NCBI RefSeq assembly: GCF_000455825.1
Contig: NZ_ATAO01000195.1
Location: 124,001 to 188,000 of the forward strand
Direction of reading: 5' to 3'
Length of the DNA: 64,000 nt
DNA from: Microbacterium maritypicum MF109
Lineage (GTDB): Bacteria; Actinomycetota; Actinomycetes; Actinomycetales; Microbacteriaceae
Shown: in pieces, positions 16,955 through 25,251 of the stretch
Layout of the letters: each line of letters begins with the position of its first letter
How positions within the stretch are numbered: the stretch's first letter is position 1
The notes under the pieces: model-generated
Database searches by the model: none
Told to the model about the DNA's origin: nothing
Seen by the model: only the letters and a program-made list of their open reading frames with translations
Program-made: the position numbers and the translations under genes

Positions 16955-17692
16955 CTAGCCGTTCAGCCGGGCGGTCGCGACCATTCCTTCGAGCAGAGCG
17001 AAGGTGCGCGCGCGGGGCCCGTCGGGGCGGATGCCGATCACGTGCGCGAGTTCGAGCGCGAGGGCCGCATGCCCTTCGGTGTTCGGGTGGAACGGATCGT
17101 TCATGAGCCCCCACGGGACGCCACCGGCGCCGATATCGGCGAAGCGGGCGTACTGGTCGACCAGGATCACGTCCTCGCTCGCGGCGACGTGCCGCACGGC
17201 ATCGGCGAACTCGCCGATGCGCGCCCGCTCCGGGGCGTTGCGGGTGTCGATCGCGGGCGGGGTCTGCAGCACCGGGATCGCCCCGAGCCCGCGCACTCGC
17301 TCGACGAACTCCCGCAGCGACGCGGCGTAGTCGTCCGCCGTGATGACCTCGCGCGGTCCACCGTCGGAGGCGTCGTTCGTTCCGATCATGAGCGTGACGA
17401 CGTCGGGGTGCCACGACGCGACGCGACGGTCCCAGTCACCGAGGAGGTCGACGATGCGGTTGCCGCTGATCGCGGTGTTCAGCACGACGTCGCGCACGCG
17501 CTCCAGTTCGCCGCGGATCAGCTCGTGCAGGTGCTCCGGGTAGCTGCGCCCGCCCTGTGTGTGCACCAGCCCGTGGGTGATCGAGTCGCCCGTGATGACC
17601 CAGTTCAGCGGCTCCGGATCCGCGAGGGCCGCGGCGATGCGGCGGAGGTCGGAGGCGGCGGATGCGGAGACGGAGGATTCGGCGTTCGACAC
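16955..17692 (-). CDS. SGNH/GDSL-family hydrolase
   Basis: Esterase-type hydrolase of 245 residues with no signal peptide. Block I is VITGDSITHG (nucleophile Ser37), block III is LMIGTNDAS, and the block V Asp/His pair is in DPFHPNTEGH. These blocks define the SGNH fold, whose members deacetylate sugars or cleave lipid and carbohydrate esters. The gene lies upstream of peptidase E on the same strand with a 102-bp gap, so it may be transcribed separately. Substrate unknown. Confidence 0.88.
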   Translation of the reverse strand: MSNAESSVSASAASDLRRIAAALADPEPLNWVITGDSITHGLVHTQGGRSYPEHLHELIRGELERVRDVVLNTAISGNRIVDLLGDWDRRVASWHPDVVTLMIGTNDASDGGPREVITADDYAASLREFVERVRGLGAIPVLQTPPAIDTRNAPERARIGEFADAVRHVAASEDVILVDQYARFADIGAGGVPWGLMNDPFHPNTEGHAALALELAHVIGIRPDGPRARTFALLEGMVATARLNG

Positions 17693-18255
17693 GGCACCGA
17701 GCCTATCGGCCGGGTTTCGCGGCTGTGTTCCGAGGGGCGGACAAAAATCGTCCGCCGCACGCGTAATGGTCCGCGTCGATCGTCGTCATGCTCGCGAGGG
17801 TTCGGTCGGGCGCCACGGACACCGTCCATGGCGCCCGGGTGGTGGGTCCCCGCTCACCCCTGCTTCCCCAGACGGCCACCCTCGTGCGGCGGGCTCCCCT
17901 CGCCCGCCGCACATTCCCCGCATTCGTCGACGCGGACGCGGACCAGTACCGCGATCGACCACGTATGCCAGAACGCCGATATACGCACGTGCGCAGGGGC
18001 GGTCGAGGAGGGCGTCGACGCGTACTGTCGGTGCGGGTCCGAGCCGTCATCGCAGCCGGTGCCGAGCGCACCGCTCACGATCGCACCGGAGCCCCGAGCG
18101 ATCGGCCGCACCGCAGAGGACGTTAGAGGTCAGCTCCAAGGGGCGTTGTCGGATTCCGAAAAAGCTCGCGGGTGCCGTAGTGACCCCGCGGCTGCCGAGT
18201 CCTGTCTGACACAGCGCACGCAAGCTCATGCGCGAAGACCGCCACCGGAGGAACC
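17693..18255. other. 563-bp divergent intergenic region, no convincing gene
   Basis: It separates the SGNH gene (minus) from a LAxTG protein gene (plus). It contains three stem-loops: GCGGAC/GTCCGC near 17737-17755, a 12-bp stem with one mismatch at 17809-17835, and a perfect 11-bp stem at 17884-17912. Short reading frames here have biased composition and poor ribosome sites. Promoters for both flanking genes must lie here but were not located; a small RNA ending at the 17884 hairpin is possible. Confidence 0.5.
17884..17912. terminator. Orphan hairpin in the divergent region
   Basis: Perfect stem GTGCGGCGGGC / GCCCGCCGCAC with a 7-nt loop. No annotated gene ends near it on either strand, so it either terminates an unannotated short transcript or has another role. 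Confidence 0.4.
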
Positions 18256-20076
18256 ATGTTGACCGATCCGCCACCTGCCCGAACACGGAAATCCCAGCCG
18301 CAGCGGCTCGCCCGCCGAGGCGTCGCCTTCCTCGCCCTGCTCGCGGGACTCATCGGACTCGTGATCGCGCCGTCGCCGGCTTCGGCTGCGCCGCCGTACG
18401 CCACGGAGGCGTCGATCGACGCCGTGCAATTCACCGAGGGCGTCGTCCAGAGCGGCACGAAAGCCGAACTGACCGGTTCCTGGTCGCTGCCCGATAACCC
18501 CGCCACCCCTGCGGGGTTCGTCGTCGACCTCCCCGGGGGTCTTCGGGGGCTGCAGGATGCGTTCCCCCTGCTCGATGCGGGGGGAGCGCTGATGGGAAGT
18601 TGTGTGACCACGGCGGATCAGCTCGTGTGCGATCTCGACAGCGAGTACGTGAAGAGCCATCCGGTCGGCCTCTCCGGAGGCTTCTCGTTCTGGGCGACCG
18701 TGACCACCGAGGTGACCGAGCAGACCACGGTCGAGTACGACTTCGGCGACGCGTCGGCCACGGTGGAGGTGACTCCGGCCGCACTCGCGTGCACAGACGA
18801 CTGCGACTTCGTCGGTCGCTCGAACTTCAAGAGCGGTGAGTATCAGAACGGCACCGACACGATCTTCTGGGATGTCGCCGTCGGCGCGGGCGCAACGGGC
18901 ATGACGGGCGGCCAGGAAGTGGTGGTCCACGACATCCTCGGACCGAACCAGGCCCTCCTCCCGGTTTCGGCGAGCGGAGAGCGGTTCCCGAGCCTCTGGG
19001 CGACCAACACTCTCATGACGCTCCCCGGCGGCCTCGTCGTCCCCGGACCCTTCGTCGAGCGTCCTCTCAGCGACTACGTCGTCTCGGCGGACGGTGCCAC
19101 CGTCAGCTTCACGGCGGAGGAGGGCTACTTCTACAACGTCCACTACCTCTCCGAGGTCACCGATGGGGGAGCAGCCGGAACCTACCGGAACGCCGCAGAC
19201 ATCAAGGTCGGAACCCAGACGACGGCCACGACGACGTCGGAGGTCACGCGGCACGGCGGCTCGGGAACCGGTGGGGGCACCCAGGTCGGCACGTTCACGA
19301 TCGCCAAGCACCTTCGCGGAGACGACGCGAACCTCGACGACCTCACTTTCCGCGGTGCCTACTCGGTCGCGATTCCCGGTAGCACTCCCGTCACCGGCGA
19401 CTTCGCCGTCCAGGCGGGAGAGACCTGGACCAGCCCGGCGTTCCCCGTGGGCAGCATCGTGGAGCTCTCCGAGTCGTTGGCCGGCCTCCCGGGGAATCTC
19501 GATTGGGCCGCGCCCGACTTCTCCTCGAAGACGTTCGCGATCGAGGCCGGGAACGCCGTGGACGTCTCGTTGAACAACACCGCGACGCTGCGGCGTCAGC
19601 CCTTCTCCGCGGTGAAGACCGTCTCGGGTCCCTCTGCTGCGACGACCCGGGTGCCAGCGGACACGGTCTACGTCATCGAGTACTCGTACCCGGCAGGGCC
19701 CGGCTTCGCCGCAGGTTCCGGAGAGCTCACCCTGACGGCGGGAGAATCCGTCTCCGCGCCGGCGCTTCCCGTCGGCGCCGACGTCACGATCCGCGAGCGC
19801 GCTCCGAAGCCCATCGAGGGGATCAGCTGGGGTGCGCCGCAGATCAGTCCCGAGCGCTTCACGGTCGGCGATCAGAACGTCACCGTCGCCGTGAAGAACC
19901 CGGTCGACGTGGTCGTGCCTCCGCCGGTGACGCCGAAGGATCCGGGCGTTTCCGGTTCGACGCTGGCATCCACCGGAACCGAGGGGGCGGTGTCGAGCCT
20001 GCTGCTCGCAGCATTGCTGCTCGGGGGAGGCGCAAGCCTCGTCGTGAGGAGGCGACTGCGCCGATCGCACGACTAG
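18256..20076 (+). CDS. LAxTG-anchored surface protein with two DUF5979-like domains
   Basis: Secreted protein of 606 residues. A signal peptide (core ending APSPASAAPPY) precedes an adhesin-like N-terminal half of about 300 residues. That half contains paired cysteines (GSCVTTADQLVCD; ACTDDCDF) and resembles Ig-like adhesive folds of Gram-positive MSCRAMM proteins. Two DUF5979-like modules follow (starting TFTIAKHLRGD and FSAVKTVSGP). The C-terminus is LASTG, a hydrophobic helix and RRRLRRSHD, a class E sortase signal. The ribosome site GGAGGA lies 3 nt before the ATG. It is the first gene of the surface island and is followed by a sigma factor gene. The binding target is unknown. Confidence 0.85.
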   Translation: MLTDPPPARTRKSQPQRLARRGVAFLALLAGLIGLVIAPSPASAAPPYATEASIDAVQFTEGVVQSGTKAELTGSWSLPDNPATPAGFVVDLPGGLRGLQDAFPLLDAGGALMGSCVTTADQLVCDLDSEYVKSHPVGLSGGFSFWATVTTEVTEQTTVEYDFGDASATVEVTPAALACTDDCDFVGRSNFKSGEYQNGTDTIFWDVAVGAGATGMTGGQEVVVHDILGPNQALLPVSASGERFPSLWATNTLMTLPGGLVVPGPFVERPLSDYVVSADGATVSFTAEEGYFYNVHYLSEVTDGGAAGTYRNAADIKVGTQTTATTTSEVTRHGGSGTGGGTQVGTFTIAKHLRGDDANLDDLTFRGAYSVAIPGSTPVTGDFAVQAGETWTSPAFPVGSIVELSESLAGLPGNLDWAAPDFSSKTFAIEAGNAVDVSLNNTATLRRQPFSAVKTVSGPSAATTRVPADTVYVIEYSYPAGPGFAAGSGELTLTAGESVSAPALPVGADVTIRERAPKPIEGISWGAPQISPERFTVGDQNVTVAVKNPVDVVVPPPVTPKDPGVSGSTLASTGTEGAVSSLLLAALLLGGGASLVVRRRLRRSHD

Positions 20077-20091
20077 TTCGACGGCCCCGGC

Positions 20092-20124
20092 AGGGTCCGC
20101 GAGTCGATGCGGCTGGCGGACCCT
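20092..20124 (+). terminator. Hairpin between surface protein and sigma-factor gene
   Basis: Stem AGGGTCCGC / GCGGACCCT with a 15-nt loop, 15 bp after the stop codon. It separates the transcription of the two genes at least partly. Confidence 0.5.
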
Positions 20125-20194
20125 CGGGGTGCGAAACACACGGGATCGCTGCTTTCCGCGCATCCCGGCAAGGCCCTTGGGGGAAAGGGACGAC

Positions 20195-21649
20195 ATGAGC
20201 CATCGCTATACAGACCATCGCTACGCGGAGCTGAGCCGGGAGGCGGACGCCGAACTCCTCGCCTGCGCACGCACGGGCGATCAGCGTGCGTATGCCGAAC
20301 TCTGGCGACGCTATGAGCACGTGGCCAGAGCCGTCGCCCGCACCTACTGGTGGTCGGCCGACCCCGACGACCTCGTCGCCGAGTCCTTCACCCGTATCTA
20401 TCAGGCGATGCAGGCCGGCAAAGGGCCCCAGAGTGCGTTCAAGCCCTATCTCTTCGCGACGATGAGGAACCTGGCGATCAGCTGGGGTCGAGCCCGCCGC
20501 GAGGTCCCCATCGAACACATCGAGACGGTCGAAGACCCGGCCTCCACCGAAGCCGCCGCAGACGCCGACTTCGACGCTTCTCTGGTCTCGAAGGCGATCC
20601 TCGCCCTCCCGGAGCGCTGGCAGGAGGTCCTCTGGTTCGGTGAGGTCGAGAACCTCTCCATGCAGGAGATCGGAAAGCGCCTCGAGATCACTGAACGCGC
20701 CGCGGCCGTGCTCGCGTTCCGGGCCAGGGAAGGGCTCCGACAGGCGTGGATCGCCGCGCATCTGAAGGAGCGACCCCCGACCTCGAAGGAGTGCCGGTGG
20801 ACGTTGGGCAAGATCGGGGCCCACGCTCGCCGCCGCCTCACCGTCCGGGACGATCAGCGGGTCCGTGCACATCTCGAGCACTGCGATGACTGCCGCGCGG
20901 GGGCCGAGGAAGCCCGACGGGCGAGCTCGCGGATGCTGTCCATCCTGTTCCCCGCAGGCCTCGCACTCGGCGGGGGCGCTCAGGTGTGGCAATCGCTGTC
21001 CCTCGAGGGAGCCTCCGCCACAGCCGCCCCGATGCCCGTCACGGTCACGGTGCCCTTCGCCGGTCTCGCCGCGGCGAAAGCGGGCCTCGTCGGAATGGCC
21101 ATCGTGACGGTTGCGGCGCTCGCCGTCGGGGTCACCGGCAGCGTCGTGAACAACAACGACAGTGCGGTCGCTGCCACGGCGTTCGCGCACACCGACTCCT
21201 CGGATGCGGGGCCCGGCTCCGGTTCCCTCCCGACCGATCTCCCCACCCTCGTCCCCAGTGCGGCACCGACGGCCGAGCCCTCTGCCGTGCCGCTTACAGA
21301 GACCACCCCGCTCCCGCAGGCCTCCTCACCCCCCGCTGCGCCCCCACCTCCTCCCGCTCCTGCGCAGGTCCCCGGCCCGCCGGTGATCCTCTCGATCCCT
21401 TCCCAGGTCACGCGGACCCAGTGGATCAGCGCCTCGGTGCGTTGCGAGGTCGGCGCCGAGGTCTCCGTCTCCGCCTACGGGGTCACCGTCGCCGCCGGAA
21501 CATGCACCACCGACGAGACGTGGCAGGCGAGCATCGATGTCAGCTCCTACCCGGTGCCGTCGGGGACAGCGATCGGTTTCGCTTTCGCTCAGTCCAACAT
21601 CGCCGGAGTCTCGGGCAGCGCATGGGCGGAGGTGGTCGTCGTGGATTGA
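20195..21649 (+). CDS. ECF sigma factor fused to a membrane-spanning zinc-finger anti-sigma module
   Basis: Single chain of 484 residues. Sigma70 region 2 lies at about 36-100 (DPDDLVAESFTRIY; FATMRNLAISW). Region 4 lies at about 132-185 (LPERWQEVLWF; SMQEIGKRLEITERA). A zf-HC2-like anti-sigma finger follows, with Cys200 and H226-x3-C230-x2-C233. A transmembrane helix spans about 292-316, then a Pro-rich linker (345-395) and an extracytoplasmic domain (396-484) with two cysteines. The ATG is preceded by AAAGGGA. The fusion would tether the sigma domains to the membrane until cleaved or otherwise released by an outside signal. Position between surface-protein genes suggests these as targets. 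Sigma-zinc-finger fusions are known in a few actinobacterial ECF groups. Confidence 0.88.
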   Translation: MSHRYTDHRYAELSREADAELLACARTGDQRAYAELWRRYEHVARAVARTYWWSADPDDLVAESFTRIYQAMQAGKGPQSAFKPYLFATMRNLAISWGRARREVPIEHIETVEDPASTEAAADADFDASLVSKAILALPERWQEVLWFGEVENLSMQEIGKRLEITERAAAVLAFRAREGLRQAWIAAHLKERPPTSKECRWTLGKIGAHARRRLTVRDDQRVRAHLEHCDDCRAGAEEARRASSRMLSILFPAGLALGGGAQVWQSLSLEGASATAAPMPVTVTVPFAGLAAAKAGLVGMAIVTVAALAVGVTGSVVNNNDSAVAATAFAHTDSSDAGPGSGSLPTDLPTLVPSAAPTAEPSAVPLTETTPLPQASSPPAAPPPPPAPAQVPGPPVILSIPSQVTRTQWISASVRCEVGAEVSVSAYGVTVAAGTCTTDETWQASIDVSSYPVPSGTAIGFAFAQSNIAGVSGSAWAEVVVVD

Positions 21650-21758
21650 TCTCGATCCTCGCGTAATCGATCGCGGGAATCCGCGTCCAGTACGCATGCG
21701 GCACCCCTGTGGCGCCTCCCCGAACCGCCAGGAACATGAGATTGGAACCAACCTCACC

Positions 21759-23852
21759 ATGTGGAAGAGATCGAGCGCACTCCTGCTCGGAACCCTGCTC
21801 GCGATGGGAGCTGTCGCGTCCGCGGCTCCTGCGTCTGCCGCGATAGGAGCCGCGACCATCGTGAACCCCAAGACCGGGGTCTTCACCCTCGCCGACGGCA
21901 CCGTCGCGACCGCGACGATCTCCGGTGACGGCGCCCGTGTCTTCGGAGGCCAGGGGCAGTCGCTCGGCGCATGGAGCGGAGTCGACGCCATGTATGCCGA
22001 CGGCGTATCGGCGAAGGACCTTCCGGTCCTCAACATCCATTCCAGTCGCGACTGCGGGAGCGCCGCACGATGCGCCGACGGGCAGATCACCGTCGAATTC
22101 GATCGTCCGGTCGACAACCCTGCGATCCACATCGCGGAGTTCGGTGCCGGCAACGGGGGCGCCGCGACCGGGTGGTCCGCCGCCGACGGAATCCGCTTCT
22201 CCTCGGCTGACGGCGGTGCGACGGCCGCCGTCGTGTCGGCCGGCGCGACATTCACCGACGGTGGCGACGGCTTTCATCGCGGTGACGTGAAGATCAACTG
22301 CTCCGCACCGACTCGGCCCGGGGGTTGCGGAAGCTTCACCGTGCCGGGGACCAAGATCACCCGGATCGTGTTCGACGTGGCGCGCTTCGCGCTGAGCGCA
22401 GACCAGGCGGCCGGCCTCGACGGCTACGCGTTCGGGGTGACCGCGACGGCGACCCCCGTTCCGACCCTTCCCGGCCTCTCCGTCTCGAAGACCGTGGACA
22501 AGGCGGCTGCGGTGCCCGGAGATGAGCTGGACTACACCATCACGGTCAAGAACACGGGCGACGCCGCTGCGCGCCGGGTTCCCGTCACCGACGCCCTCCC
22601 ACGCGGGCTGACCGGTGTCACCGCAGGGCAGGGGGGAGACATCGGCGACGCGAGCGTGTCCTGGACCGTCGACGAGATCCCCGCCGGCGGTCAGAGCCAG
22701 TTGCATGTGCGTGGCACCGTGGACCGCTCCGGCGCGGGCACGACCCTCGTGAACCGGGCCGTCGTGAAGAACTCCGCCGACGCACCCGCCGAGACCCCCG
22801 CTCCCGCGTACACGACGCCGTGCGCCGACGACTCGGCCGCTGCGTGCGCCTCCACCGTCATCGCCGCGCTGCCTGCGCTGTCGGTGTCCAAGACCGTCGA
22901 CAAGCAGGTCGCGGGACACGGTGAGGTGCTCACCTACACCCTGACCGTCGCCAACTCCGGCACCACCGCTGCTGTCGGGGTGCCGGTCAGGGACCTGCTT
23001 CCTGCCGCACTCACCCAGGTATCCGCGGATCGAGGGGGTGTGGTCGCCGAAGGCGTGGTCCGTTGGACCGTCCCCGAGGTGCCCGCCGGCGGCGTGGTGG
23101 AGCTGCACGTGACCGGAACGACTCCGGGTGGGCTCGACGAGGCGAACATCGTGAATCGCGCCGCGGTCCAGAATCCGGCCGATGCCCCCGCGGGCACGCC
23201 GGCACCGACGGTGATCACCCCGTGTCCCGATGACGTCCAGCAGGCATGCGCGCTGACGGTCGTCCCCGCGAGTGCGTCGCTGGAGATCAGCAAGACCGTG
23301 AAGCAGTCCACTGCACAGGCCGGGGCCATCCTCGACTACACGATCACCGTGACCAACACCGGTCCCGGTACCGCCGTGCAGATCCCGGTCGTCGACGACC
23401 TGCCCGATGGGGCACGGTTCATCTCCGCATCGACGGGGGGCATCGCTGTCAGGGACCGGGTCGGCTGGATGGTGGAGCAGATCCTCCCTGGTCAGACGGC
23501 GACCATGACGATGCGGGCGCAGGTGCCACTGGGCACGACCGCCAAGGTCGTCAATCGCGCGACCATCTCCTATGACCAGAGCATGAGTGATGCCCTGCGC
23601 ACCGCGGCGAAGCAGGCCGGGGTGCCCTACCCCGACGACCTGGCCGATCTGCCCGCGCTCCCTCCGCACACCGCGGCGCACGCGTGCGGCGGAGACGAAT
23701 CCTGGTCGTGCGCAGAGACCGCCATCACCCCCGCACCGGCGGGGCTGGCCCAGACCGGGGCGACGTTCGCTCTGGCGATCCCCGCGGTCGTCCTCCTCGC
23801 GGCTGGGGCATTCCTCACCGTCGCCGGCGTTCGCCGCAAGTCCAACCACTAA
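21759..23852 (+). CDS. LAxTG-anchored surface protein with three DUF11 repeats
   Basis: Secreted protein of 697 residues. A signal peptide (MWKRSSALLLGTLLAMGAVA, cleavage near APASAA) precedes an N-terminal beta-rich domain of about 200 residues with CADGQITVEFDRPVDNPAI. Three DUF11 repeats follow, with cores ISKTV or VSKTVDK near nt 22480, 22880 and 23280. The sorting tail is LAQTG, a hydrophobic helix and VRRKSNH. The first two repeats end in Cys-containing linkers (PCADDSAAACAS; PCPDDVQQACA). The upstream Shine-Dalgarno sequence is weak. The N-terminal domain is related to that of the secreted protein at 27999. It sits just after the sigma factor and just before the epimerase/exosortase operon. 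Confidence 0.86.
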   Translation: MWKRSSALLLGTLLAMGAVASAAPASAAIGAATIVNPKTGVFTLADGTVATATISGDGARVFGGQGQSLGAWSGVDAMYADGVSAKDLPVLNIHSSRDCGSAARCADGQITVEFDRPVDNPAIHIAEFGAGNGGAATGWSAADGIRFSSADGGATAAVVSAGATFTDGGDGFHRGDVKINCSAPTRPGGCGSFTVPGTKITRIVFDVARFALSADQAAGLDGYAFGVTATATPVPTLPGLSVSKTVDKAAAVPGDELDYTITVKNTGDAAARRVPVTDALPRGLTGVTAGQGGDIGDASVSWTVDEIPAGGQSQLHVRGTVDRSGAGTTLVNRAVVKNSADAPAETPAPAYTTPCADDSAAACASTVIAALPALSVSKTVDKQVAGHGEVLTYTLTVANSGTTAAVGVPVRDLLPAALTQVSADRGGVVAEGVVRWTVPEVPAGGVVELHVTGTTPGGLDEANIVNRAAVQNPADAPAGTPAPTVITPCPDDVQQACALTVVPASASLEISKTVKQSTAQAGAILDYTITVTNTGPGTAVQIPVVDDLPDGARFISASTGGIAVRDRVGWMVEQILPGQTATMTMRAQVPLGTTAKVVNRATISYDQSMSDALRTAAKQAGVPYPDDLADLPALPPHTAAHACGGDESWSCAETAITPAPAGLAQTGATFALAIPAVVLLAAGAFLTVAGVRRKSNH

Positions 23853-23868
23853 CCACTCACCGTGTCGG

Positions 23869-23892
23869 CCCCGGGGGATTCTTCCCCCGGGG
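23869..23892 (+). terminator. Terminator between LAxTG gene and epimerase operon
   Basis: Ten-base perfect stem CCCCGGGGGA / TCCCCCGGGG with a 4-nt loop. It sits only 20 bp before the epimerase start, so its stem almost abuts the ribosome site (GAGG near 23900) and could also act on translation. Confidence 0.65.
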
Positions 23893-23911
23893 GCTGTTCG
23901 AGGTACCCAAA

Positions 23912-25060
23912 ATGAAGCTCTCCTTCCCGTCCCCAACGTCTGAACTGCCGACGTCCTCGGTCATGATCGTGTTCGGCACTCGCCCCGAGATCGTCAAACT
24001 CGCGCCGCTCATCCGTCGGCTCGGTGATGCCGCGTACGTCGTCCACACCGGTCAGCACTACGACCGGGGGATGTCGGCGGTCTTCCTCCAGTCGTGCGGG
24101 ATCGCCCGCGTCCACCGTCAGCTCCACGTCGGCGGGCTGCCGCGTGCGGCGCAGATCGGGCGCGGTGCCGAGCAGATCGCCGAGGCGATCAGCCAGATCG
24201 GACCGAAGTACGTCGTGGTCCAGGGCGACACCAACGCGACATTCGCCGCCGCCCTGGCTGCGAACGCCGCCGGAGTGCGTCTGGGGCACGTCGAGGCGGG
24301 ATTGCGCGCCAACGATCGCCGCATGCCGGAGGAACACAACCGGGTGATGGTCGATCACATCTCCGACGATCTCTTCGCCGCGACCGAGGCGAACAGATCG
24401 AATCTGCTCGACGAGGGGATCCCCGACGAGCGCATCCTGGTCACGGGCAACCCCGTGGTCGAAGCCGTGCTCCGGCAGAGGGCTTCGGTCGAATCCGATG
24501 TGGAGGAACTCGTCCACCTCGGGGTCTATCCCGACCGATACGTGCTGGCGACCCTGCATCGGCAGGAGAACGTCGACTCGCCCGAGAACCTGCTCGCGAC
24601 GTTGCACGCGTTCAACGACATCGCGTCATCGGGGTGGCCGGTCGTCTTCCCGGTGCATCCGCGGACACGCGCGATGCTTGCTGACCTCGACGCGGAGCAC
24701 CTTCTCGACGCGCTGATCGCCGAGGAGCCCTTCCCGTACGAGCGGTTCCTCGCTCTGGCCGCGCATGCCGCGGTGCTGGTCTCCGATTCCGGCGGTATCC
24801 AGGAGGAGGCCACCGTCCTCGCGCGTCCAGTGCTCGTCGTCCGGGACTCGACCGAGCGCCCGGAGGCGCTCGGTACCTTCACGAAGCTGGTGACGCCCCA
24901 GACGCTCGCGGCGGAGACCGCGACCCTGCTCGCCGATGTCGAGAACACTCTTCTCGCGCTGGGTTCCCTGCCCTCGCCGTTCGGCGACGGCAGGGCGACC
25001 GAACGCATCGCCGCGCACATCCACTCGGTCGTGGCCGATCTGTTCACCGAGGAGGCGTGA
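23912..25060 (+). CDS. wecB: UDP-N-acetylglucosamine 2-epimerase (non-hydrolysing)
   Basis: Cytoplasmic enzyme of 382 residues interconverting UDP-GlcNAc and UDP-ManNAc, a precursor for teichoic-acid-like and capsular glycans. Family blocks are GTRPEIVKLAPL near residue 17, HTGQHYDRGM, QGDTNATFAAALAA, HVEAGLRANDRRMPEEHNR (substrate and catalytic region) and VSDSGGIQEEA near residue 290. The ATG at 23912 is preceded by GAGG at 8-nt spacing. The stop overlaps the next small gene as TGATG. It is the first gene of a tight four-gene unit ending in an exosortase-like gene, so its product probably feeds a surface glycan made by the adjacent glycosyltransferase. Confidence 0.9.
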   Translation: MKLSFPSPTSELPTSSVMIVFGTRPEIVKLAPLIRRLGDAAYVVHTGQHYDRGMSAVFLQSCGIARVHRQLHVGGLPRAAQIGRGAEQIAEAISQIGPKYVVVQGDTNATFAAALAANAAGVRLGHVEAGLRANDRRMPEEHNRVMVDHISDDLFAATEANRSNLLDEGIPDERILVTGNPVVEAVLRQRASVESDVEELVHLGVYPDRYVLATLHRQENVDSPENLLATLHAFNDIASSGWPVVFPVHPRTRAMLADLDAEHLLDALIAEEPFPYERFLALAAHAAVLVSDSGGIQEEATVLARPVLVVRDSTERPEALGTFTKLVTPQTLAAETATLLADVENTLLALGSLPSPFGDGRATERIAAHIHSVVADLFTEEA

Positions 25061-25251
25061 TGTACAGCAGCGAAGTCTCCGCGCCCGTGGCCGTGGTCGG
25101 GGTGCTCGCGATGACCGGGCCCGACTCCGTGATCGTCTGGGCGGTCCTCGGCGCAGTCGCTGTGGGAGCCGGGGCGTTTCTGGTCTGGCGTCGGCATCTC
25201 CTGCGTGTCGTCGCTCCTGAGTCGCGAGAGCCACATGATCGCTGCCGCTAA
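25060..25251 (+). CDS. 63-residue LAMTG mini-protein with sorting-signal architecture
   Basis: Tiny membrane protein reading MYSSEVSAPVAVVGVLAMTG, then one hydrophobic helix (SVIVWAVLGAVAVGAGAFLV), then WRRHLLRVV and a polar tail. The layout LAxTG, helix, Arg pair is that of a sortase E signal, but only 15 residues precede the motif and no separate signal peptide is present. The ATG overlaps the epimerase stop (TGATG), and its last 17 bases overlap the chosen glycosyltransferase start, so translation of all three is linked. It could be a stand-alone sorting peptide, a small anchor for a glycan, or a membrane subunit. No known function is recognised. Confidence 0.72.
   Translation: MYSSEVSAPVAVVGVLAMTGPDSVIVWAVLGAVAVGAGAFLVWRRHLLRVVAPESREPHDRCR

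Noticed and set aside
17788..18126. Possible small genes in the divergent gap
   Set aside because: Arg-rich composition, no good ribosome site and no family resemblance; hairpins interrupt the frames.
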